Source: an uncultured Lachnospiraceae bacterium
GTDB lineage: Bacteria > Bacillota > Clostridia > Lachnospirales > Lachnospiraceae
Direction of reading: 5' to 3'
DNA length: 6,597 nucleotides
Assembly: GCA_905236615.1 (NCBI GenBank)
Contig: CAJORC010000211.1
Coordinates: forward strand, 1 to 6,597
Shown here piece by piece: positions 1-5,474 of the stretch (the stretch's first letter is position 1; each line of letters begins with the position of its first letter). The notes under the pieces are model-generated. The model was not told the origin of the DNA, ran no database searches, and saw only the letters and a list, made by a program, of their open reading frames with translations. Position numbers and translations under genes: made by a program.

Positions 1-1
1 C

Positions 2-316
2 AGGAGGGGAGAACCTGAAATAATATTAAAAAAGCTGGGAATATATGAGCTTAAAGATGAATATCCGTCTGAACTTTCCGGGGGAGAGCTCAGGAGATTA
101 TGTGTTGCCAGGGCGATCTATTCTGAACCGGAGCTTGTTATTGCGGATGAACCTACAAATGATCTTGACAGCAATAACAGGAAGATCATTATTGATATTT
201 TTAAAGAACTGGCGCAAAAAGGTAAAGCGGTTGTGATTGCAAGTCATGACGAGGAACTGAAAAAGATCGCGGATGTCAGGTTTAAATTGGAAAACGGCAG
301 GATAAGCCTGTTATAG
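2..316 (+). CDS. ABC transporter ATP-binding protein, C-terminal part (5' end outside window)
   Basis: This is the nucleotide-binding subunit of an ABC transporter; only its last 104 residues are present. The reading frame is open from base 2 with no start codon in the visible part, so the gene begins upstream. The C-terminal half of the ATPase fold is complete and in order: signature motif LSGGE (bases 74-88), Walker B LVIADE with the catalytic Glu (134-151), D-loop NDLD (158-169) and the H-loop His in ASHD (245-247). Walker A would lie outside. The short tail after the H-loop and the DEPTNDLD form resemble the small exporter/MacB-LolD-FtsE-like ATPases, which pair with a separate permease, but the substrate cannot be told. 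An ATG-initiated reading at 45-236 in another frame is a shadow of this gene. Family is sure; subfamily is a guess. Confidence 0.93.
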   Translation, partial: RRGEPEIILKKLGIYELKDEYPSELSGGELRRLCVARAIYSEPELVIADEPTNDLDSNNRKIIIDIFKELAQKGKAVVIASHDEELKKIADVRFKLENGRISLL

Positions 317-343
317 TTAAAAAATATAACAGATGATAATTTT

Positions 344-372
344 TTGAAATTAGACACTCAGTTTAATATGCT
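344..372 (+). promoter_or_regulatory. Possible promoter for the SGNH esterase gene
   Basis: TTGAAA (344-349) and TATGCT (367-372) are separated by 17 bp. A competing reading is TAGACA (351-356) with TAAGAT (374-379), also 17 bp. Both are imperfect matches, so the assignment is weak. Either would start transcription close to the inverted repeat that begins at 380, placing that hairpin at or near the 5' end of the esterase mRNA. Confidence 0.3.
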
Positions 373-379
373 TTAAGAT

Positions 380-427
380 TAAAGACAGGTAAAGGATAAG
401 AATTAATTGATCCGATACCTGTCTTTA
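380..427 (+). repeat. Perfect 12-bp inverted repeat upstream of the esterase gene (terminator or leader hairpin)
   Basis: TAAAGACAGGTA (380-391) is exactly complementary to TACCTGTCTTTA (416-427). Inside, GGAT (394-397) can pair with ATCC (410-413) across a small internal loop, leaving a 12-nt A/T-rich apical loop. It lies 64 bases after the ABC gene and 24 bases before the esterase ribosome site. The downstream strand is T-rich (TTTATCATTTGTTT) but has no uninterrupted T run, so it may be a weak terminator for the ABC gene, a 5' hairpin on the esterase mRNA, or an operator. The rest of 317-461 shows no coding potential. Confidence 0.55.
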
Positions 428-450
428 TCATTTGTTTAATGGAACAGCGT

Positions 451-455
451 GGAGG
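451..455 (+). promoter_or_regulatory. Ribosome binding site that decides the esterase start
   Basis: GGAGG sits six bases before the ATG at 462. An in-frame TTG at 432 would add ten residues but has no ribosome site at the right distance and would place GGAGG inside the coding sequence, so 462 is preferred. Confidence 0.85.
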
Positions 456-461
456 TGTGAT

Positions 462-1106
462 ATGAAAAAAATTCTTGCCTTTGGAGATTCAAATACATGG
501 GGACTTATTCCGGGAACATCACCTTTTGAAAGGTATCCGTGGGGAGTAAGGTGGACAAGCATATTAGATAATAAGAGTGATGATATAAGAGTTATTGAAG
601 AAGGACTTTGCGGCAGGACTACCGTATTCGAGGATGAACTCAGGGCCGGAAGAAAAGGAGTAGCAACACTTCCGCTGATCCTTGAGAGTCAGTATCCGAT
701 CGATTATGCGATAATCATGCTCGGAACAAATGACTGCAAGAGTGTTTATAATGTTTCGGCACATACTATCGGAAGAGGAATAGAACGATGTCTGGATATT
801 ATTCAGAAATATCTGCCGGATGAAAAAATACTTCTTGTTTCTCCGATTGAGCTGGGGGAGGATGTATGGAGACCGGAAAAGGATCCGGAGTTTGGAATCG
901 AGTCTGTTGATACAAGTAAGAGACTCAAAGAGGTATACAGAAGGATTGCTGAAAGAAGAGGTGTGAATTTCCTTGCAGCTTCCGATTATGCCGCACCCAG
1001 TGATATAGATAACGAACATCTTGACGAGGAATCACACAGGATCTTTGCCGATGCAGTATGGAAGAAGTTAACGGAGACTGTGTTGCTGCCTGTGTTTCTG
1101 TATTGA
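462..1106 (+). CDS. SGNH/GDSL-family hydrolase (arylesterase or carbohydrate esterase-like)
   Basis: This 214-residue protein is a serine hydrolase of the SGNH superfamily, likely a cytoplasmic esterase or deacetylase; no signal peptide is visible. All four blocks are present: block I FGDSNTWG with nucleophile Ser10, block II EGLCGRTT with oxyanion Gly51, block III GTND with Asn90, and block V DNEHLDEESH with Asp183 and His186 completing the triad. The GDSNTWG start and the EDE stretch near residue 57 resemble the compact bacterial arylesterase/acetyl-esterase type rather than lipolytic GDSL enzymes, but the substrate is unknown. The last residues (LLPVFLY) run into the terminator stem, so the stop codon lies in the hairpin loop region. 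The gene appears to be monocistronic, with its own possible promoter and terminators. Family is sure; the physiological role is not. Confidence 0.92.
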   Translation: MKKILAFGDSNTWGLIPGTSPFERYPWGVRWTSILDNKSDDIRVIEEGLCGRTTVFEDELRAGRKGVATLPLILESQYPIDYAIIMLGTNDCKSVYNVSAHTIGRGIERCLDIIQKYLPDEKILLVSPIELGEDVWRPEKDPEFGIESVDTSKRLKEVYRRIAERRGVNFLAASDYAAPSDIDNEHLDEESHRIFADAVWKKLTETVLLPVFLY

Positions 1107-1120
1107 CACAGGCGGTTTTT
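1085..1120 (+). terminator. Intrinsic terminator overlapping the end of the esterase gene
   Basis: CCTGTGT (1089-1095) pairs with ACACAGG (1106-1112). The stem extends outward through G-C, U-G, C-G and G-U pairs (1085-1088 with 1113-1116) and ends in a T run (1116-1120). The stop codon TGA (1104-1106) falls at the loop/stem border, so the final codons double as terminator stem. Confidence 0.7.
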
Positions 1121-1145
1121 AATTGCGTTTTTTTATTTAGGAACG

Positions 1146-1173
1146 AAACCGCCTATTTTTGGGCGGTTTTTTT
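1146..1173 (+). terminator. Second intrinsic terminator before the cysteine/Fe-S operon
   Basis: AAACCGCC (1146-1153) pairs with GGCGGTTT (1162-1169) around an eight-base loop and is followed by an unbroken T run (1167-1173). This is a strong Rho-independent terminator. Its left arm is also complementary to GGCGGTT (1111-1117) in the first terminator, so the two hairpins can compete. Its function is probably backup termination ahead of the strong promoter at 1189. Confidence 0.88.
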
Positions 1174-1183
1174 GTTGTTAAAA

Positions 1184-1202
1184 ACCTATTGACAAGATAG
1201 GA
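1184..1202. promoter_or_regulatory. Operator 1: CCTAT-N7-ATAGG, covering the -35 box
   Basis: ACCTAT (1184-1189) and ATAGGA (1197-1202) form a dyad with a seven-base spacer centred at 1193. It covers the TTGACA box, so a bound protein would block RNA polymerase. The same dyad with the same spacing recurs 34 bp downstream. The regulon genes (cysteine synthesis and Fe-S assembly) point to an Rrf2-family repressor such as CymR or IscR; that identity is inferred. Confidence 0.65.
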
Positions 1203-1217
1203 ATATAAATATATAAT
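1189..1217 (+). promoter_or_regulatory. Consensus sigma-A promoter of the iscS-iscU-mccB-mccA operon
   Basis: TTGACA (1189-1194) and TATAAT (1212-1217) are both perfect consensus and are separated by exactly 17 bp. Transcription should start near 1224, inside the second operator, giving a leader of about 30 bases. A promoter this strong between two dyads implies expression controlled mainly by repression. Confidence 0.92.
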
Positions 1218-1236
1218 ACCTATCATAAAAATAGGT
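1218..1236. promoter_or_regulatory. Operator 2: ACCTAT-N7-ATAGGT, covering the transcription start
   Basis: ACCTAT (1218-1223) and ATAGGT (1231-1236) form a perfect six-base dyad with the same seven-base spacer as operator 1. The centre, at 1227, is 34 bp from the first, a little over three helical turns. It begins directly after the -10 box and spans the likely start point. The two sites frame the promoter, suggesting cooperative repression by two dimers. Confidence 0.7.
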
Positions 1237-1253
1237 AATAAGAGGGCAGCGAT

Positions 1254-2438
1254 ATGAGTAAAGAAATATATTTGGATAATGCAGCAACTACAAAGGTAGC
1301 ACCGGAAGTTTTCGAAGCAATGAAAGAGTATTTTTCAATAGAATACGGAAATCCTTCGAGTGCATATAAGTTTGCGGGAAACATCGCAAAGAAAGTTTCA
1401 GAGGCCAGAAAAGCTATTGCGGATTTCATCGGCGCAAAGGAGAACGAGATATATTTTACAGGCGGCGGAAGCGAGTCTGATAACTGGGCGATAAAGGGTG
1501 TCGCCGATGCGCTCAGGGAAAAAGGAAACCATATCATTACAACAAAGATCGAGCATCATGCAGTACTGCACACCTGTGAATTTCTTGAAAAGCATGGCTT
1601 TGAAGTAACTTATCTTGATGTTGATGAGTATGGAAGAGTTAATCCGGAAGATGTTGAAAAAGCCATCAGACCGGAAACTATCCTGATAACAGTAATGTTT
1701 GCCAATAATGAGATCGGAACGATCGAACCTATAGGAAAGATCGGCGAGATAGCAAAGTCTCACGGAATATATTTCCATACTGATGCGGTTCAGGCATTCG
1801 GACATCTTCCGATCAATGTAGACGAATTAAATATAGACATGCTTTCAACAAGTGCACACAAGATAAACGGCCCTAAGGGAATCGGATTCCTTTACATAAG
1901 GAGCGGAGTTAAATTATCGAATCTGATACACGGTGGTGCACAGGAGAGAGGAAGAAGAGCGGGAACAACAAATGCAGCCGGTATCATAGGATTTGCAAAA
2001 GCAACAGAGCTGGCCGCAGCAGGTCTGCAGGATACGATAGCTTATGAAAGCAGACTCCGTGACAGACTTATTAAAAGAGTATTGGAAGAAATTCCTTATG
2101 CAAGGGTAAACGGAGATCTTGATAACCGGCTTTCAAATAATGCAAATTTCTGCTTCAGATTTATTGAAGGTGAGTCGCTTCTCATCATGCTTGACCAGAA
2201 AGGAATATGTGCTTCTTCAGGTTCAGCCTGCACGTCCGGATCACTTGATCCGTCACATGTTCTTTTGGCAATAGGTCTTCCTCATGAGATAGCTCACGGA
2301 TCGGTAAGATTTACCTTATCGAAAGAAACAACGGAAGAAGATATAGATTATACGGTAGAATCATTAAAAACCATAGTAGAACGCCTTCGCAGCATGTCAC
2401 CGTTATATGAAGACTTTGCGAAAAGGAATGTTGGTTAA
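1254..2438 (+). CDS. iscS: Cysteine desulfurase, IscS/NifS type (group I)
   Basis: This PLP enzyme removes sulfur from cysteine, forming alanine and an enzyme-bound persulfide that is passed to the scaffold encoded next door for Fe-S cluster assembly. The protein has 394 residues, close to the family's ~400. Visible landmarks are the N-terminal YLDNAATT, the PLP-ring His in EHHAV (101-102), Asp177 and Gln180 in HTDAVQAFG, the Schiff-base Lys203 in SAHKINGPKG, and the catalytic Cys326 in the flexible loop SSGSACTSGSLDPSHVL. That long loop sequence marks group I (IscS/NifS) rather than SufS. The ATG at 1254 has GAGGG at 1242-1246. It is the first gene of a four-gene operon and is followed after 30 bases by iscU. 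No iscR-type regulator is adjacent, which differs from common clostridial layouts. Naming it iscS or nifS is a matter of convention; no nitrogen-fixation genes are nearby. Confidence 0.95.
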   Translation: MSKEIYLDNAATTKVAPEVFEAMKEYFSIEYGNPSSAYKFAGNIAKKVSEARKAIADFIGAKENEIYFTGGGSESDNWAIKGVADALREKGNHIITTKIEHHAVLHTCEFLEKHGFEVTYLDVDEYGRVNPEDVEKAIRPETILITVMFANNEIGTIEPIGKIGEIAKSHGIYFHTDAVQAFGHLPINVDELNIDMLSTSAHKINGPKGIGFLYIRSGVKLSNLIHGGAQERGRRAGTTNAAGIIGFAKATELAAAGLQDTIAYESRLRDRLIKRVLEEIPYARVNGDLDNRLSNNANFCFRFIEGESLLIMLDQKGICASSGSACTSGSLDPSHVLLAIGLPHEIAHGSVRFTLSKETTEEDIDYTVESLKTIVERLRSMSPLYEDFAKRNVG

Positions 2439-2468
2439 GAATCAAGTTTAGGAAAGGTAGTAAATAGT

Positions 2469-2930
2469 ATGAGTCAGGTTACAGAATACAGCGAAAAAGT
2501 AATGGATCATTTTACAAATCCGAGAAATGTAGGTGAGATCGAAAACCCGTCAGGAGTAGGAACTGTCGGTAATGCAAAGTGTGGAGATATCATGAGAATG
2601 TATCTTGATATCGATGAAAACCAGATAGTCCGTGAGGCAAAATTCAAGACATTCGGATGCGGTGCTGCGGTTGCTACAAGTTCTATGGCTACGGAGCTTG
2701 TAAAAGGAAAGACTGTAAGAGAAGCACTTGAGGTTACTAATAAAGCGGTAATGGAAGCACTTGACGGACTTCCGCCGGTGAAGATACACTGTTCCCTCCT
2801 CGCGGAGGAGGCTATACATGCAGCATTGTGGGATTATGCACAGAAAAACAACATCAGCATCGAAGGCTTAAAGCCTCCGGTAAATGATATAGATGAAACA
2901 GAAGAATTTTACAAAATGCAAGGTGAATAA
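2469..2930 (+). CDS. iscU: Fe-S cluster assembly scaffold, IscU/NifU N-terminal type
   Basis: This 153-residue protein is the scaffold on which iron and the desulfurase's sulfur are assembled into [2Fe-2S] clusters. The ligands are all present: Cys38 and Asp40 in GNAKCGD, Cys64 in FGCGAA, and His107-Cys108 in KIHCS. The 43-residue spacing from Cys64 to Cys108 fits IscU/NifU and excludes SufU, which carries a ~20-residue insertion there. The LPPVK motif (101-105), the contact site for the HscA/DnaK-type chaperone in IscU, is intact. The protein is about 25 residues longer than E. coli IscU, with an acidic C-terminal tail (NDIDETEEF) and no C-terminal NifU thioredoxin-like domain. A purine-rich ribosome site (GGAAAGG, 2451-2457) precedes the ATG. 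It is co-transcribed with iscS, and a 97-base gap with palindromes separates it from mccB. Confidence 0.95.
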   Translation: MSQVTEYSEKVMDHFTNPRNVGEIENPSGVGTVGNAKCGDIMRMYLDIDENQIVREAKFKTFGCGAAVATSSMATELVKGKTVREALEVTNKAVMEALDGLPPVKIHCSLLAEEAIHAALWDYAQKNNISIEGLKPPVNDIDETEEFYKMQGE

Positions 2931-3027
2931 GAAAAACTGAAGGGAGCCTTTTTTGCAGAGCAAAAACGGACATCCGATGTCATTTTGTCAGAAATAAAAC
3001 AATGTTTTATATAAGGAGAAATATAGT
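2931..3027 (+). promoter_or_regulatory. Intergenic region with three short palindromes between iscU and mccB
   Basis: This is the largest gap within the operon. It holds TTTTTGC (2950-2956) pairing with GCAAAAA (2960-2966), GACAT (2969-2973) pairing with ATGTC (2977-2981), and the near-perfect palindrome ATAAAACAATGTTTTAT (2994-3010) directly before the AAGGAG ribosome site (3013-3018). None has a proper T tract for termination, and no convincing promoter is seen. They may set mRNA processing or stability, or adjust the mccB-mccA level relative to iscSU. Confidence 0.45.
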
Positions 3028-4164
3028 ATGAAGTTGGATTCGTTATTAATTCATGGTGGAATTGATGGAGATAATACAACAGGCGCAGTAAATGTGCCTG
3101 TTTATCAGACATCAACTTATAAGCAGGATGCTCTTGGTGTGAACAGGGGATGGGAGTACTCCAGAACCGGAAATCCTACAAGAGCTGCAGTAGAAAAGCT
3201 TATTGCAGATCTGGAAGTAGGAAAGTACGGAATGGCGTTTGCATCCGGACTTGCGGCGATCAATACGGTTTTATCCCTCTTTAAGTCAGGAGATAAGCTG
3301 CTGGTTTCAGACAACATTTATGGAGGAACCTTCCGTATCCTTGATAACGTGTTTAAGAATTTCGGTATAAGCTATGAAATTGTAAACAGCTCAGACAGTG
3401 CTTTGATCGAGGCAGCGATTGATGATGACGTGAAGGCCGTTTATGTAGAAAGTCCGGCAAACCCTCTTTTAACTGTAACCGATATAGCTGAGGTTGCAGA
3501 GATAGCTCATAAGCATAATAAACTTCTTATCGTAGATAATACGTTCTTAACTCCATATCTTCAGCGTCCGTTATCTCTCGGCGCGGACATCGTTATCCAC
3601 AGCGGAACAAAATATCTCGGAGGCCACAGTGATACAATCTCCGGATTCGTGGTCGTAAATGATAAGGAAATCGCAGACAGGCTTTATTATCTGCAGAATG
3701 CCATCGGTGGTGTACTTGCACCATGGGACAGCTTTTTGATGATCAGAGGAATAAAGACTCTTGCTGTCAGAATGGAGAGACATCAGAAGAATGCACAGAA
3801 GATCGCTGAGTGGCTTGAAAACAGTGGTTATGTATCAAAGGTTTATTATCCGGGACTTAAATCCGATCCGGGTTATGAAGTACAGAAAAAACAGGCAGAC
3901 GGCCCCGGTGCGATGATCTCATTCGTATTAAAGGAAGAGTATGACTATCGTAAATTCTTTAAGTCATTAAAACTGATAACTCTTGCAGAAAGCCTTGGAG
4001 GAGTAGAATCTCTGGTATGCCATCCCGCAAGCATGACTCATGCTGCAATTCCTGCTGATATCAGGAAAAAAGTCGGAATCGTGGATGAGCTTATCAGGCT
4101 TTCGGTAGGCATTGAAGATGCGGATGACCTGATCGCTGACCTTGAGCAGGCGATCAAATCCTGA
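3028..4164 (+). CDS. mccB: Cystathionine gamma-lyase-type transsulfuration enzyme (MccB-like)
   Basis: This PLP enzyme of the Cys/Met metabolism family (fold type I) most likely splits cystathionine to cysteine, 2-oxobutyrate and ammonia. At 378 residues it is the normal length. Landmarks are YSRTGNPT (44-51; Tyr44 and Arg46 hold the PLP phosphate of the partner subunit), Tyr98 in NIYGGT, which stacks on PLP, Asp170 in VDNTF, the Schiff-base Lys195 in HSGTKYLGGH, SLGGVESL with Glu327 (322-329), and substrate-carboxylate Arg357 in IRLSVG. The Glu in SLGGVES favours gamma-lyase or gamma-synthase over beta-lyase. Sequence alone does not fully separate MccB from MetB (cystathionine gamma-synthase). 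The immediately following mccA-like gene, 25 bases away, favours the reverse transsulfuration lyase role. The start is fixed by AAGGAG (3013-3018), nine bases before the ATG. Confidence 0.88.
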   Translation: MKLDSLLIHGGIDGDNTTGAVNVPVYQTSTYKQDALGVNRGWEYSRTGNPTRAAVEKLIADLEVGKYGMAFASGLAAINTVLSLFKSGDKLLVSDNIYGGTFRILDNVFKNFGISYEIVNSSDSALIEAAIDDDVKAVYVESPANPLLTVTDIAEVAEIAHKHNKLLIVDNTFLTPYLQRPLSLGADIVIHSGTKYLGGHSDTISGFVVVNDKEIADRLYYLQNAIGGVLAPWDSFLMIRGIKTLAVRMERHQKNAQKIAEWLENSGYVSKVYYPGLKSDPGYEVQKKQADGPGAMISFVLKEEYDYRKFFKSLKLITLAESLGGVESLVCHPASMTHAAIPADIRKKVGIVDELIRLSVGIEDADDLIADLEQAIKS

Positions 4165-4189
4165 ATGAAAAATAAGGAGAGATCTTAAA

Positions 4190-5101
4190 ATGGATGTATA
4201 TATGAGCGTGCAGGATATGATTGGCTCTACACCTATCCTGAAATTAAATAATCTTGGAATAAAAGAAGGTGTTAACCTTTACGCAAAGCTGGAGCTTATG
4301 AATCCGGCAGGAAGCGTAAAGGACCGTATCGGAATGTATATGATAGCTGATGCGGAAAGAAGAGGAATATTAAAGCCCGGCGGAACCATCGTTGAGGCAA
4401 CAGCCGGAAATACCGGTATCGGAATAGCTATTGCGGCACTTAACCGTGGCTACAGGGTTATTTTCACAGTACCTTTGAAATTCTCAGTAGAAAAACAGAA
4501 GGTAATGAAGGCTCTGGGTGCTGAGATAGTTCACACAAGCAGAGAAGAGGGAATGCTGGGTGCCGAGAAAAAGGCAGAGGAGATAAAAAATGAAATTCCC
4601 GGAGCGATCTCTCTTGGTCAGTTCCACAATCCCGCAAATCCTCTGGCTCATTATGAGACAACAGGACCGGAGATATATAAGCAGCTGGACGGCAAGATAG
4701 ACTATCTTGTAGCAGGAGCAGGAAGCGGCGGTACGTTCTCGGGAATCGTTAAATATTTAAAAGAACAGAACAAGAATATCAAGGGTATACTGGCTGATCC
4801 TTACGGTTCTATCATTGGCGGCGGAGAGCATTTCGATTACAATATCGAGGGTATCGGAAATGACTTTATTGCTGATACAATGGATATCACACTTATGGAC
4901 AGGGCAATAAAGATCAAGGATGACGAAGCATTTGAAGCATCAAGAACCCTTGCGGCAAAAGAGGGAATACTTGCAGGCTCGTCATCAGGTGCGGCACTTG
5001 CAGCAAGTCTGAAGCTTGCAGATGAGATAGAGTCCGGTAATATCGTAGTTGTATTCCCTGACAGAGGCGACAGATATCTGAGTAAGGGTCTGTACGATTA
5101 A
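4190..5101 (+). CDS. mccA: O-acetylserine-dependent cystathionine beta-synthase (MccA-like), cysteine synthase family
   Basis: This fold-type II PLP enzyme most likely condenses O-acetylserine (or serine) with homocysteine to cystathionine, the substrate of the preceding lyase. At 303 residues it is the catalytic core only; no CBS/Bateman domains and no haem-binding extension are present. Landmarks are Lys44 (Schiff base) in NPAGSVKDR, the substrate loop TAGNTG (71-76), the phosphate-binding glycine loop AGAGSGGTFSG (175-185) and GSSSGAA (263-269), whose Ser contacts the PLP ring nitrogen. CysK typically has TSGNTG; the Ala here, and KFSVEKQ (97-103), which lies where CysK usually has a MS-E-R segment, fit the MccA branch as I recall it. 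Plain cysteine synthase (CysK) is the alternative. AAGGAG (4174-4179) lies ten bases before the ATG; Met5 would be too far from it. It is the last gene of the operon and ends 13 bases from the convergent minus-strand ORF. Confidence 0.85.
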   Translation: MDVYMSVQDMIGSTPILKLNNLGIKEGVNLYAKLELMNPAGSVKDRIGMYMIADAERRGILKPGGTIVEATAGNTGIGIAIAALNRGYRVIFTVPLKFSVEKQKVMKALGAEIVHTSREEGMLGAEKKAEEIKNEIPGAISLGQFHNPANPLAHYETTGPEIYKQLDGKIDYLVAGAGSGGTFSGIVKYLKEQNKNIKGILADPYGSIIGGGEHFDYNIEGIGNDFIADTMDITLMDRAIKIKDDEAFEASRTLAAKEGILAGSSSGAALAASLKLADEIESGNIVVVFPDRGDRYLSKGLYD

Positions 5102-5130
5102 GAGTTAATGGTTATCATTCATACTCTTTT
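5100..5130 (+). terminator. Likely AT-rich terminator of the iscS-mccA operon
   Basis: AAGAGT (5100-5105) pairs with ACTCTT (5123-5128), and inside this AATG (5107-5110) pairs with CATT (5116-5119), with small unpaired sections between. A short TTTT run (5127-5130) follows on the plus strand only. The stem begins in the mccA stop codon and overlaps the last codons of the convergent minus-strand ORF. Low GC and a short T run make it weak. Confidence 0.45.
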
Positions 5131-5474
5131 ATGCAGTTTTCTATTTCTTCATCAGAAATCTTGTTGCTGCTGTCGATGAGTTTGATGATCAGATCCTTAT
5201 AAAGCCTGCGCCGTGTTTCCTGATCAGGTATTCTTGATGGAATTACTTTTCTCAGGGAGGACATGCGTGTATAAGCGGGGCTTGATCCATTTGTGGATAT
5301 ACTCACAGTGAGATCACCCCGCTTTACTATCGCCGGAAATGCAAAGAAAAACTGCAGGGAAAATGTGACCATGAAAGGTCCTGCCGGGATCATTATCTTG
5401 ATAAATGCGCCGACTGCCATTAATGCTGCAAACATTCCGGAATAAACTATTCGCTGAATCTTTGTTAGTGTCAT
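5115..5474 (-). CDS. Chimeric ORF: BioY-like N-terminus joined in frame to the C-terminal part of a SirC/Met8-type precorrin-2 dehydrogenase
   Basis: The 119-residue product does not match one family. Residues 1-45 are two hydrophobic segments resembling the start of BioY, the biotin-binding ECF transporter subunit (GMFAALMAVGAFIKI, then the IPAGPF and FSLQFFFA region). From residue 46 it reads FPAIVKRGDLTVSISTNGSSPA, split here as FPAIVKRGDLTV (46-57) and SISTNGSSPA (58-67), the conserved segment of siroheme-synthase N-domains/SirC that follows their Rossmann half. A helical tail (PDQETRRRLYKDLI) continues to residue 119. The NAD-binding glycine loop and most BioY helices are missing. The junction falls in a Phe-rich stretch (residues 42-46) common to both families. 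The ATG overlaps the cobI stop as ATGA and has an AAGGA ribosome site, so it is probably translated. I read it as a deletion fusion, probably without either original activity; a novel small membrane protein is less likely. Confidence 0.72.
   Translation of the reverse strand: MTLTKIQRIVYSGMFAALMAVGAFIKIMIPAGPFMVTFSLQFFFAFPAIVKRGDLTVSISTNGSSPAYTRMSSLRKVIPSRIPDQETRRRLYKDLIIKLIDSSNKISDEEIENCIKEYE

Noticed and set aside
432..461. The upstream TTG start adding ten residues to the esterase
   Set aside because: GGAGG at 451-455 is placed correctly for the ATG at 462, and the SGNH fold normally begins directly with the KKILAFGDS-type strand.
564..1019. A 151-residue open frame antisense to the SGNH esterase
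   Set aside because: The plus-strand frame carries all four SGNH blocks and a ribosome site. The antisense product has no recognisable domain, is Cys/Ser/Ile-rich in a way typical of reverse-strand readings, and has no visible promoter or ribosome site.
1398..1805. A 135-residue open frame antisense to iscS
   Set aside because: It lies wholly inside a well-conserved desulfurase gene on the other strand and shows no recognisable motif.
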